A stretch of 54,110 bases of DNA from Hymenobacter glacieicola. Its GTDB lineage: Bacteria; Bacteroidota; Bacteroidia; Cytophagales; Hymenobacteraceae. Under the pieces are notes generated by a model, which saw only the letters and a program-made list of their open reading frames with translations, did not search any database and had not been told where the DNA came from. This document shows, piece by piece, positions 1 through 7,504 of the stretch (positions are counted from its first letter, which is position 1; each line of letters begins with the position of its first letter). The translations under genes were made by a program, and so were the position numbers. Location of the stretch: the NCBI RefSeq assembly GCF_014640315.1, contig NZ_BMGS01000017.1, positions 1-54,110 of the forward strand, given 5' to 3'.

Positions 1-228
1 GCTTGCATATACCTGCTTACGTAGGTGAGGCATCAGCAGCTACACCGTCTGTGAATCCGCTATATCAAAGACAATTCTCGACCCGTCAACTATTGGATGC
101 TAGGATGCTACTCTCCACACCAAAGCCCCAGTATCTCGACATAGGCTGTCTGTGACTCAAACGTATCCCCGGAATTAGTTGTCCAGTAATCAATCGTATC
201 TATTCGTAAAAATAAATAGATACCTACA

Positions 229-270
229 AAAACGCCTCTATTCGATAACACGAGTAGAGGCGTTTCTTGT
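229..270. terminator. Terminator-like hairpin, possibly bidirectional
   Basis: Arms AACGCCTCTA (231-240) and TAGAGGCGTT (255-264) pair perfectly over 10 bp with a 14-nt loop. An A-run precedes it and a T-rich stretch follows it, which fits a rho-independent terminator readable from both sides. No gene has been found next to it, so its partner is unknown. Confidence 0.5.
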
Positions 271-1087
271 TGCAATAAATGGGCCTACATGCCGAGACAC
301 ACACCTGTAAACCCAGCCGGCTCGGCAAACCTAGGAACTTTACGGACATAAGTCCAGTACGGAGTATAGAGTAGTACTTTAACCGCTATGAGACTGCGAG
401 AGTGCCACCGTCAACTGTAGGGCTCAGCCGTGGTGAGAGCCATAGTCGTATGGTCTGTATATGGGTCTATGGCCTTAGAAGAGCAGACCGTATCGGTCGA
501 GCGCTTGGAGGCTTTCTACGAGCAGACTGGTCCAGCTACTACTTATAGCGGCTGCTGTTGGGCGCTGATCAAATGCTGCACAGGAGCTAGGTTATAGTGG
601 TCAGCCTGGCGGACAGCCTGCAGGTACCGGCTACATGCATTTCCTTATTCGCACTGGTAGAGAACTACCTCCCATTAGCTGTAATTGTAAGCTAGCAGGC
701 CGGCTACTTCTTCCTGCGTGGGTTCTTTGCCCAATAGTGTTTGGCGGTGACGCATCTCGTCGATCAACTCATAGAGCAGCAGGGGCACCCGGTGGGCTTA
801 GGGCGGTAGTTGGTGCGATAGGGAGTTCTTCCTGCTCAATCGATACGATGTGCGCAGAGTTAAAGAGGGTTCTATTTCCTCTGGCACAGATCTCAATAAG
901 GTCGGAGGAGAGCATAGTAATTAGGTAATCCTACGCCACGTCCGCATTACCTACGTAACGAGACTGTATAGAAGGGTCTTGGTCTGGGTACAGAAAAGGC
1001 ACCGCTCTGTTACAAATCGACTGGTCGTTCTTCGGTCAAATCGCTGCAAATGCGTTTTTTAGATTCTCTACGTTCGGGAAGGAGTTG

Positions 1088-1141
1088 ACCGGAGGTTTGA
1101 CCGGTCGATTCACCGGTAGGCGAACCGGTCAATTCCACCGA
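1088..1141 (+). repeat. 12-bp tandem repeat with ACCGG core
   Basis: ACCGG-type cores begin at 1088, 1100, 1112, 1124 and, degenerate, at 1137, giving a 12-bp period. Read on the plus strand in the frame that starts ACC, the units encode T-G-x-x tetrapeptides (TGGL, TGRF, TGRR, TGQF). The period is a multiple of three, so the repeat could be the tail of a decayed coding sequence. No start codon or full-length gene can be tied to it. Confidence 0.55.
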
Positions 1142-1225
1142 TCGGCCATAGAATGTAGAATTATAAGCTGCTGATTGCGTTTGAGGATATGGTTCTATCC
1201 TTGGCGGTGGTAAAATAGAAGGTGA

Positions 1226-1708
1226 TTAGCCATCCGCTTCTATGCGCCGGTTATGCTCATCGATGACGAGTTGCACGCGGATGCGGTGCATGGCCAGGGA
1301 GCGACTAAACGAACAGGTTTTGCGCACGAGCACGGCACACTTCTGCCGCAAGGAGCAGTTGATGGCTTCTATGATACTGGTTTGCCCACTGCCTTTGGCA
1401 CTGGGCCGATGCGCCCCGGGTGGCAGTACCCGCCGGTAGGCTTCCCATTCATCCGTGTAGTACCAGGTGCCCGTACGGTAGTCCATCGGCAGTTGCTGCC
1501 AGAGGCGGCGGGCCGTGGCCGTGCCCCGCGTGCCCAGCACCCAGGCCACGATACGCCGCGTGTGGCGTTCGACGGCCAGCCATAGCCATACTTTGCGTGT
1601 TTTGCGTCCCACAAACGTCCACATCTCATCCAACTCCAGCATTCGCGGCCGGCTCGGTGGCCGACGGGGGCGTGGGCTGGTGTGCGCTTTTTTTTGCCAG
1701 CTTGACAA
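1226..1708 (-). CDS. insB: IS1-type InsB, DDE transposase catalytic part
   Basis: The 160-residue frame shows the IS1 catalytic series: LDEMW with the first Asp near residue 26, YTDEW with the second, and SIIEAIN supplying the Glu, followed by the basic KTCSFSRS region before the C-terminus. Family members act as an InsAB' fusion made by frameshifting. The InsB frame here is +1 (or -2) relative to InsA, not the -1 of classical IS1; removing one A from the A8 run would fuse the two directly. The ATG at 1708 may not be used on its own. Confidence 0.88.
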   Translation of the reverse strand: MSSWQKKAHTSPRPRRPPSRPRMLELDEMWTFVGRKTRKVWLWLAVERHTRRIVAWVLGTRGTATARRLWQQLPMDYRTGTWYYTDEWEAYRRVLPPGAHRPSAKGSGQTSIIEAINCSLRQKCAVLVRKTCSFSRSLAMHRIRVQLVIDEHNRRIEADG

Positions 1709-1937
1709 TGGTGGGGCGCGAGACGCCGGTCAGGCGCACAATGGCCCGTTGCGAGACGCGCTCGACTAGCAGCTGTTCCACCTGCGCGTACTGAACGGCT
1801 TTGCGCGCCGCCGCAGGCGTGAACACGGCCTGATAGCGGCAGGCCGTGCATTGGTACTTGGGCTCGCCTTTCAGGCTGCCGTTCTTGCGCAGGGCCGTGC
1901 TGCCGCACTTCTTGCAGGTGAGAGTCGTCTGAAGCAT
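1626..1937 (-). CDS. insA: IS1-type InsA, DNA-binding subunit
   Basis: The 103-residue product opens with a zinc-ribbon pattern (CKKCGS, then CTACRY about 15 residues on) and has a helix-turn-helix region near residues 55-80 (VSQRAIVRLTGVSRPTIVKL), as in IS1 InsA. In IS1 the protein binds the terminal repeats and represses transposition unless fused to InsB by frameshifting. Its last 83 bases overlap insB, and the overlap holds a run of eight A on the coding strand (complement of 1688-1695), a natural slippage site. Confidence 0.9.
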   Translation of the reverse strand: MLQTTLTCKKCGSTALRKNGSLKGEPKYQCTACRYQAVFTPAAARKAVQYAQVEQLLVERVSQRAIVRLTGVSRPTIVKLAKKSAHQPTPPSATEPAANAGVG

Positions 1938-2353
1938 CCATCAAGATAACAATCACCTGCTATTTTACCACTGCCTCCGTACTGCTCCAGTTCATGGAGT
2001 AGGTGGCTTTTCATTTCTTTAGCTTCCACGACGATTCCCTGCAAATCCTCTTTGGGAAAGGCCGCAATCTGAATCATCTCTTCTTGCAGTTCATCCAGCC
2101 ACTCCAGGAAGTCCTCCAAACTCATCTCCTCCGTTTGATAAGCGGCACAGTCTCCTGTTAGGTGGAGCTGAGCAAACTCTTTCTCTGGCCAGACCGGTAT
2201 GCTCTGACCGCCAGAATCATCGCTCAGCATCGTTATACCCTCTTGGTCTCGTAGCAGCCAAACAACTTGTGAATCAGCCATCTTTTGGACCAAGTAGGCA
2301 TAACGCTTCGGAGCAGGCAACTGGTAGATGTTTTGCAGCTTGTGAACATTCAT
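1871..2353 (-). pseudogene. DUF2750 protein, 3' end replaced by the IS1 element
   Basis: The first about 126 residues match the DUF2750 layout: an N-terminal helix (RYAYLVQKMADSQ), a VWLL strand, IPVWPEKEFA, the acidic LEDFLEWLDEL helix, and FPKEDLQGIVV before the final ELEQY. Residues after Gly127 are encoded by the IS1 right end (from 1975 downward) and are unrelated. Function of the family is unknown; members are small cytoplasmic proteins. Since DUF2750 proteins normally stop near this point, only a few native residues may be lost, so the product could still fold. Confidence 0.75.
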
Positions 2354-2429
2354 AAGAGGAGGTACAGGGATTTTTCAGCAAGCTACTGAAGGGGACTTAC
2401 ACCGGAATAAAATGACTTCCCAGCCGGTT

Positions 2430-2465
2430 ATAAGGACTGATAAGCCCTGGCTTATCAGTCCTTAT
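2430..2465. repeat. Perfect 17-bp hairpin, 2-nt loop
   Basis: Arms ATAAGGACTGATAAGCC (2430-2446) and its exact reverse complement (2449-2465) are separated by CT. It lies about 80 bp upstream of the DUF2750 start. No T-run follows on either strand, so it is not a standard terminator; an operator, a MITE arm or a structured RNA are possible. Confidence 0.7.
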
Positions 2466-2503
2466 CCACTGCCGTTGCAAATGGAAAGTCTATCACGAAA
2501 GCA

Positions 2504-2538
2504 GCACCGCTCCACCCAGGTACTGGGTGGAGCGGTGC
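2504..2538. repeat. Perfect 16-bp GC-rich hairpin, 3-nt loop
   Basis: Arms GCACCGCTCCACCCAG (2504-2519) and the exact reverse complement (2523-2538) flank GTA. It sits 38 bp from a second perfect hairpin. It could act as a terminator, though only a short T-containing stretch follows. Confidence 0.7.
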
Positions 2539-2589
2539 TATCGGTATATTGAGTAGTGATTAAAGTTGTTGCATTAATGCGGAATACAC

Positions 2590-2886
2590 ATGTGTAGTTC
2601 AGTCGTGCCCCACGACGCGGCGGGCAAGCTCAATTGTCGGGCCCTGCTAGGCAACCGGCCGAAGAGGCGCGCCCTGCAGACCCGCGTTGCGGCGAAGGTG
2701 GCCCCGCTCGGGCTGCCGCGCGGGGTGGAGAGGAGCCAGGCCCAGCACCAGGAGGTGAAGCGCTTCTATGGGCTGGTCAAGGAACTCAACCCGCAGTTGG
2801 AGCAGGAAGCGCAGCGCCAGGTGGCCCAGCAGCGCATTCACCAGGCTGTGCAGCAGCACAGCCGAGGCGGCGGTATAGGCATGTAA
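2590..2886 (+). CDS. Hypothetical protein, doubtful
   Basis: The 98-codon frame has GC-rich third positions as expected of local coding DNA and encodes a basic, Gln-rich C-terminal half (ELNPQLEQEAQRQVAQQ) likely to be helical. No domain is recognised. A competing 70-codon frame lies on the other strand at 2647-2859. It may be a fragment of a larger lost gene rather than a working one. Confidence 0.3.
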   Translation: MCSSVVPHDAAGKLNCRALLGNRPKRRALQTRVAAKVAPLGLPRGVERSQAQHQEVKRFYGLVKELNPQLEQEAQRQVAQQRIHQAVQQHSRGGGIGM

Positions 2887-2937
2887 TTCTAGCCTAGCTT
2901 GAACACCGGTTTTCTGTACAGGAGCGGACTTTAGTGG

Positions 2938-3327
2938 CTACAAAACAACGTATGTCTTTGAACCCACCGTCGCAGATATGGGAATGTAATAGGTGTTAGT
3001 GTCGCCTGAAAAGCGGGTAGGGCTGAGGGCAACACGAACCGCCAGCCAGCGGGGGTAGGCTTTTTTTACGATGACGAAATGCCCGCGCTTTAGCTCCCAT
3101 GAGGCGGGCCGGCCGCTTGAATCGCTTAGGTGTCTGTACAGGTAAGTCGGGGCAGCCAATTCCATGATGCGGATGTTAACCGAGCCTGTTAGGGCCTGGT
3201 CGATGGTAGGCCTTGGCGGCAAAGTGCTTGATTTAGGCGGGATGCGGCGCACGGGGGCGGGGTTGTTACCTTGGGCCCAAGCGGCGAACGGCAGCAGCCA
3301 CATGAACAGGAAAAAGCGTAGGGCCAT
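2938..3327 (-). CDS. Secreted protein of unknown function
   Basis: The 129-residue product begins with a clear signal peptide (MALRFFLFMWLLPFAAWAQ, cleavage after AWA). A proline-rich linker follows, then a small mostly beta domain containing NIRIMELAAPTYLYRHL and WLAVRVAL. It is probably periplasmic or surface-bound. No family is recognised. It stands alone on the minus strand and diverges from the plus-strand gene at 3601. Confidence 0.65.
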   Translation of the reverse strand: MALRFFLFMWLLPFAAWAQGNNPAPVRRIPPKSSTLPPRPTIDQALTGSVNIRIMELAAPTYLYRHLSDSSGRPASWELKRGHFVIVKKAYPRWLAVRVALSPTRFSGDTNTYYIPISATVGSKTYVVL

Positions 3328-3600
3328 ATGACAGGAAGAAAAGCGGGTAGCACGGGCAACCCGTTGCTGGACATAATTACCTAAATAAATACGCCTTCTT
3401 CTCTCAAACGCCCAAGCCGGCGCCCGGTCCCCGGCAAAGTACCACGCCCGCAGCGGCGGACGACTGGGCCGAAAACCACCACTTTTCCGTGACCCCGCGT
3501 ATAACTGAAATTATGTTTAGCGACTTTTCCGGGATGCGTAACGAGCTAGTAAAGACTGTATAAAGTTGTTTTATCTTAGTTTTTACTAATTGCTCGCGTA

Positions 3601-4083
3601 ATGCGAAGCTACACGTTTTCCCTGCTGCTTGCTCTAGGTAGTGCCTGTCAGCCATCTTGTCCCCCCACGTTAGTGGAAGAAGCGCAATACGAAGGCGAAG
3701 GCTTTCTTATCACCCATGAGCCAGCGAATTCATTTGTCGTGTTTTACCCGGCCTGCGCCATCAACTCGCAGCATTACCTTACCTCCTTGACGGCGCACAA
3801 TCTTGGTCAGGGTGTTAATCTCCCCCTATACGATCTGCGCTATGCGAGCGCTATCCTTAAGACCGCTGCCCGCCTTAAGCTGACAGAATATTCTACTGAT
3901 CAGTATGCGTATCAAGGGATTTATATTGTACCCGTCCGCATCAAGTTCCGCAACCTAGCGTATGGCAGTCCCCTCGTAACCTATCCGGTACACTACGTCA
4001 CGGATAAGGTGAGCATTACGACGCCTTACGCGCGAGCGTACCTTAAGCTAGACACGCTCGTTATGCTACCCTACGCTCCTTAA
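3601..4083 (+). CDS. Putative lipoprotein of unknown function
   Basis: The 160-residue product has a short hydrophobic N-terminus (FSLLLALGSACQPSC) whose GSAC resembles a lipobox, so it may be lipid-anchored at Cys16. The mature part is rich in Tyr, Leu and Val and ends in regular strand-like segments (YIVPVRIKF, YPVHYVTDKV), suggesting a beta-sandwich. An AT-rich 60-bp segment upstream, with TATCTTAG at 3572-3579 close to the Bacteroidota -7 consensus TAnnTTTG, could hold its promoter. Function unknown. Confidence 0.65.
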   Translation: MRSYTFSLLLALGSACQPSCPPTLVEEAQYEGEGFLITHEPANSFVVFYPACAINSQHYLTSLTAHNLGQGVNLPLYDLRYASAILKTAARLKLTEYSTDQYAYQGIYIVPVRIKFRNLAYGSPLVTYPVHYVTDKVSITTPYARAYLKLDTLVMLPYAP

Positions 4084-4158
4084 AGCAGTGCCAAAAGTCC
4101 CATAAGTAAATCTTATGCTAAGTTGCCAAGCAAGAATTGCCCCGAAAATCTATTCTAT

Positions 4159-4199
4159 AGTAGCTTGCCCACAAGCCCTTTCTTAGCGGACAAGCTACT
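4159..4199. repeat. Inverted repeat between two hypothetical genes
   Basis: AGTAGCTTG (4159-4167) and CAAGCTACT (4191-4199) pair over 9 bp with a 23-nt loop. It could be a weak terminator for the preceding plus-strand gene or a regulatory site for the next. There is no T-run. Confidence 0.4.
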
Positions 4200-4211
4200 G
4201 CCGCGTACTAC

Positions 4212-4814
4212 ATGAACTGGAAAAAGAAACGAATCCGGGGCTTACGGAGGCACTACCGCGCTCTGCGGCAACGGGCAACGAGACCTAGTCCGATGCGGCT
4301 AGCCGATTTAACTTGGCTTGCGCGCTATCAACAGACCTACCATAAGGTTATAGCTGACCCGTGGGCTTGCTGTCAAGAAGTGCCCCACCAGCCGGAGTTT
4401 CGCGCCCTTTGGCTGGAGCGTTTCCTGCATACTATTCACCAGTGGCATAGTCAGCTGAAAAGGCGCTATTCGAATTTCTACCTCGCTATTTGGCTCCACG
4501 AACCCACGGCCGAAGGTTTCTGCCATTCCCGGCTTATGGTCGCGGTGGCGGAGCGGAGCCGCTACTATGAGTCCCTATTCAGCGACGCCCAAGAGATGCC
4601 CTTACCCTTGGAGTACTTGACCGTACCCGGCATCGAAACCCTTACCTGGCGCGCCTACCCGCGAGAAGCTTTGTTTACTCCCGACGAATATGCGCAAGCC
4701 GCTTCGTGGGTGTCAAACAAACCGCATACACGAGGCGTGAGTAAGCAAGGCAAGTCGTGCATCCGGGTGCAGTTTGGGTGGGAATGGGTGGGCCAAATTC
4801 CTGCCCCGGGATAA
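4212..4814 (+). CDS. Hypothetical protein, 200 residues
   Basis: The product starts with a very basic segment (MNWKKKRIRGLRRHYRALRQR) and continues with Trp- and His-rich sequence containing a likely helical HTIHQWHSQLKRRY stretch. There is no signal peptide or membrane segment, so it should be cytoplasmic. No domain is recognised. The start ATG at 4212 follows a 130-bp gap with an inverted repeat. Codon use fits a real gene, though the C-terminal Gly-Trp-rich residues are unusual. Confidence 0.55.
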   Translation: MNWKKKRIRGLRRHYRALRQRATRPSPMRLADLTWLARYQQTYHKVIADPWACCQEVPHQPEFRALWLERFLHTIHQWHSQLKRRYSNFYLAIWLHEPTAEGFCHSRLMVAVAERSRYYESLFSDAQEMPLPLEYLTVPGIETLTWRAYPREALFTPDEYAQAASWVSNKPHTRGVSKQGKSCIRVQFGWEWVGQIPAPG

Positions 4815-4935
4815 GCGCCTTTGCTTGGCGGCTGTGCTGTTAGTGCTCGAGGGCAACCTCACTGCTGTCCGGGCACTTAACATAACCGGGACTTATACGA
4901 CCCTTTTCGTGAACGATGGCAGCTACGTGCACTAA
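4801..4935 (+). pseudogene. Remnant of a small secreted protein
   Basis: A frame without a nearby ATG reads a signal-peptide-like segment (LCLAAVLLVLEGNLTAVRA) and then GTYTTLFVNDGSYVH before TAA at 4933-4935. The pattern of a signal peptide followed by a GTY..ND strand is typical of small secreted Bacteroidota proteins. The start region is lost or overlaps the end of the preceding gene in another frame, and the product stops after about 44 residues, so it looks like a truncated copy. Confidence 0.35.
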
Positions 4936-4994
4936 AAGGCTCTGCTCTCATTTCAAGTTGGGTTTGGTGACGCAGTAGTTTCTTCCTTTGTGCA

Positions 4995-5384
4995 ATGAAC
5001 GCTTCTCCTTCCCGTCATTACGACATCCGGGCTTCCACGCTCTTGTTTATCAGTCTTGGAGCAGGTCTGCTCGGCAATCTACTTGCCCGTCAAGGGCTGT
5101 TTGCACCCGCTGCTACTCCGTACACCGTAGGCATCGGGGTGGTCACGCTGGGGCTGTTCCTGGGGCTGTACGCCTGTATCCGCAAGGGGTACCGCTGGGC
5201 AAAAATCCTGTCCGTGGGATTGTTTGTGTTGGGGTTACTCCTGTTTCCCCTCACCTACCCAGTACTTAAAACGGCGGTGGGGACGGTCACTTACGTGGTG
5301 CAAACCCTGCTCCAATTCCTGGCCAATTTCTTTATTGTGCAAAGCCTGCGGGCCGACAAACGAGGCAGCCAGACGCAAGAGTAA
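4995..5384 (+). CDS. Small integral membrane protein
   Basis: The 129-residue product has about four hydrophobic segments, near residues 14-32, 41-62, 70-90 and 94-114, with a basic cytoplasmic C-terminus (LRADKRGSQTQE). No enzyme motif is visible. It is convergent with the arsenosugar operon, ending 42 bp before the end of arsS. Function unknown. Confidence 0.65.
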   Translation: MNASPSRHYDIRASTLLFISLGAGLLGNLLARQGLFAPAATPYTVGIGVVTLGLFLGLYACIRKGYRWAKILSVGLFVLGLLLFPLTYPVLKTAVGTVTYVVQTLLQFLANFFIVQSLRADKRGSQTQE

Positions 5385-5425
5385 ACGCTTGTTTAGCTGA
5401 ACAAGGAAAAATATGGTCATTACGA

Positions 5426-6472
5426 CTACACTGTTGCGCCCCCGCAGCTGGACCCACTACCCGCCGTGCAACCATAACAATGCTGGTTGACAACAACAGG
5501 CCGCTTACTGAGCATCGCAACATCAAAATCTCGGATGTGCTGTACTGGGCTGGCCACGGTGAGGTCCAGCATCTGGTTGAAATCGCAATCGTAGAGCCCT
5601 CCTTCCCAGCTAACGGAAATCGTGTTGCGGCACATGACGCCCGCCGCGGCTACTGGGTTGAAGGCGTTGACTAGCTTTTCCATGTAGCTGGCGTAGTTTC
5701 CGGACTCCATCAGGAAGTCGAGGTAGCGGCTGACGGGCAGGTTCGTGATGGCGTAAAGCTCGTTGAAGACAATGCCGAAGTCTTTGAGCAGCGCCCGCTT
5801 GAACTGCTCCTGCAGCCCCTTTTGGGAGCCCGGCAGAAAGGCCCCGTTGGGGTTGTACACCAAGTTCAGCACCAGGCCGCTCCCTTCCTGCCCGTAGCCG
5901 ACGGCGTTCAGCATGCGCAGGGCTTTAACCGAGTCCTCAAATACGCCATCCCCCCGCTGGCGGTCGGTGGTTTTTGCAGTGTAGAAGGGCAGGGAGCTGA
6001 CCACTTCCACACCATGCACTTTGAAGAACTCGGGCAGGTCGTAGTACTTCTTGTTGGCCACGATGATGGTGAGGTTGCAACGCACCAACACTTTGCGACC
6101 TAGTTTGCTGATTTCTTCCACAAACCACCGGAAGTCGGGGTTCATCTCGGGGGCTCCCCCCGTTAAATCCACCGTCGCAATATCGGTCTGCGCCAGCGCA
6201 TCCAGGCAGAGCTGCATGGTTTCCCGCGTCATGATTTCCTTCCGGTCCGGACCGGCATCGACGTGGCAGTGCCGGCAGACCTGGTTACACATCTTGCCCA
6301 CGTTGATTTGCAACACGGTGGGAGCAACGGGGAGCAGGGGGAAGAGCCCCGCCTCAGCCAGCTTCTCCCGAAATAGGGGTAGGTGCAGGGTCTGCGCCTC
6401 CTCCTGCCGAAGTACGGTTAACTGAAAAGCCGAATCGGCCAGTTGGTGGCCCGTGGCCTTGAGTGATTTCAT
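5426..6472 (-). CDS. arsS: Arsenosugar biosynthesis radical SAM protein ArsS
   Basis: ArsS-type enzymes transfer an adenosyl-derived group from SAM to dimethylarsenic to begin arsenosugar synthesis. The 348-residue product shows the radical SAM cluster motif CNQVCRHCHVD, the preceding LQINVGKMCN strand, the TGGAPEMNPDF SAM-binding motif, YNPNGAFLPGSQ, and the C-terminal CYGCTAGSGSSCGG cysteine cluster typical of this family. The ATG at 6472 (MKSLKATGHQ) was chosen because family members start there; the frame stays open 30 codons further. It is the last gene of a five-gene minus-strand operon. No arsM methyltransferase is in the window, so dimethylarsenic must come from elsewhere. Confidence 0.9.
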   Translation of the reverse strand: MKSLKATGHQLADSAFQLTVLRQEEAQTLHLPLFREKLAEAGLFPLLPVAPTVLQINVGKMCNQVCRHCHVDAGPDRKEIMTRETMQLCLDALAQTDIATVDLTGGAPEMNPDFRWFVEEISKLGRKVLVRCNLTIIVANKKYYDLPEFFKVHGVEVVSSLPFYTAKTTDRQRGDGVFEDSVKALRMLNAVGYGQEGSGLVLNLVYNPNGAFLPGSQKGLQEQFKRALLKDFGIVFNELYAITNLPVSRYLDFLMESGNYASYMEKLVNAFNPVAAAGVMCRNTISVSWEGGLYDCDFNQMLDLTVASPVQHIRDFDVAMLSKRPVVVNQHCYGCTAGSGSSCGGATV

Positions 6473-6601
6473 GAAACGTGTTCGTAGAAAAGCTGGGAGA
6501 CAAGCTGACTCCCAGTGCAGAACCCTGGCAGCAGAGGCGATGCGGTTGCCCATGCCCGGCAAACGTACGAGAGGATCCGCCCTCCCGGTTTAGGAGCGCC
6601 C

Positions 6602-7504
6602 TTATTCGTAGAAATGCCGGAGCCGACGAATAGTCCGGAGCACGATCCAGTCGCCCAGCCGGGGCAGGTAGGTGTGCACCAGCACAATGAGCTGCCCCAG
6701 GGCGGAGAGCACCGTGCGTTGCCGCCGCCGGCGGATATGCTCCACAATACGGGAGGCTACTTGCGCTTGGGTTTTCTGCCAGCGCGGCGGTCGGTGCGCA
6801 ATAGGGACGGGCTCTCCGCTCGCGCTTAGTACCCGCTTGTCGGGATCATTTTGGGTGAACCCAATGTGTACCACGCCCACATGCAGGCCGGTGTCGGAAA
6901 GTTCCAACCGAAGGGTATGTGCCAGGTTGGCCACGGCCGCCTTGCCCGCACAATACGCGGAGCCACTAGGCATTCCATTCAGGGCCGAGATGGAGGAAAT
7001 GAACGTGACGCTACCCCGGACCTGCAGCAGATACGGCAGCGCGGCCTTGAGTGGGTACACCGTGCCGTACACATTGCTGTCGAGCACCTGCCGGAACACC
7101 TCGGGCTGCATATTCGCAAAGTACGCCCGCTGGGAAATGCTGGCATTGGTGATGAGCACATCCAACCGGCCAAACGTCTGAATGGCGGTGGCCACGAGCG
7201 CCTCACAGGCGGCGTAGTCCGTTACGTCGGCGACGCAGCTGGCCACGACGTAACCAGCATCCGCCAGCGCCTGACGTGTCTGCTCCAGACGGTCCGCCTG
7301 TCGTCCGTTGAGCACAACCGCAGCGCCCTGCTGGCAAAGGGCGCGGGCGGTTTCCCGGCCAATACCGGACTCCGAGCCGGTGACCAGGGCGACCTTTCCG
7401 GCAAAGAAGCCCGTGCCCGGGAGCCGGATGGGTGACCGATGGGGAGTTTCCGCAGCGTCCTGCGGAGGGCCAGCTACTGCCGGAGCCAGTTTTGTATCAA
7501 ACAT
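6602..7504 (-). CDS. SDR oxidoreductase of the arsenosugar operon
   Basis: A classical short-chain dehydrogenase of 300 residues. The Rossmann motif TGSESGIG is near residue 42, NAS replaces the usual NAG, the catalytic Ser lies in FISSISALN and the catalytic pair in YCAGK. A basic C-terminal tail (HIRRRRQR, then a hydrophobic stretch) may dock it to the membrane. It overlaps the upstream epimerase gene by 8 bp and precedes arsS, so it likely oxidises or reduces a sugar or diol intermediate in the same pathway. That role is inferred from context. Confidence 0.85.
   Translation of the reverse strand: MFDTKLAPAVAGPPQDAAETPHRSPIRLPGTGFFAGKVALVTGSESGIGRETARALCQQGAAVVLNGRQADRLEQTRQALADAGYVVASCVADVTDYAACEALVATAIQTFGRLDVLITNASISQRAYFANMQPEVFRQVLDSNVYGTVYPLKAALPYLLQVRGSVTFISSISALNGMPSGSAYCAGKAAVANLAHTLRLELSDTGLHVGVVHIGFTQNDPDKRVLSASGEPVPIAHRPPRWQKTQAQVASRIVEHIRRRRQRTVLSALGQLIVLVHTYLPRLGDWIVLRTIRRLRHFYE

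Larger units (their letters stand above)
1..1202. other. Stretch without a recognisable gene
   Basis: No open frame here resembles a known protein, and the base composition is lower in GC than the rest of the window. A 97-codon frame at 635-928 has no recognisable domain and poor codon use, so it was not called. The only structures seen are a terminator-like hairpin near 231-264 and a 12-bp tandem repeat near 1088-1141. The stretch ends exactly at the left end of an IS1-type element, so it may be DNA brought next to the IS by a deletion. Confidence 0.5.
1203..1975 (-). mobile_element. IS1-family insertion sequence, complete
   Basis: The element is 773 bp, close to the 768 bp of IS1. The terminal inverted repeats are 25 bp (1203-1227 and 1951-1975) and differ at two positions; both share GGTGGTAAAATAG followed by AGGTGATT. 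Inside are two overlapping minus-strand frames matching InsA (zinc-finger/HTH) and InsB (DDE transposase). The flanks do not show the 8-9 bp direct duplication expected of a fresh IS1 insertion, which points to a deletion or rearrangement at one edge. The right side interrupts a DUF2750 gene. Confidence 0.9.

Noticed and set aside
635..928. 97-codon frame as a gene
   Set aside because: No domain, no fitting codon use, and it lies in a region without other signs of coding.
1369..1956. 195-codon minus-strand frame across the IS1 element
   Set aside because: It is the third frame of the IS; its sequence does not match a transposase, whereas the InsA and InsB frames do.
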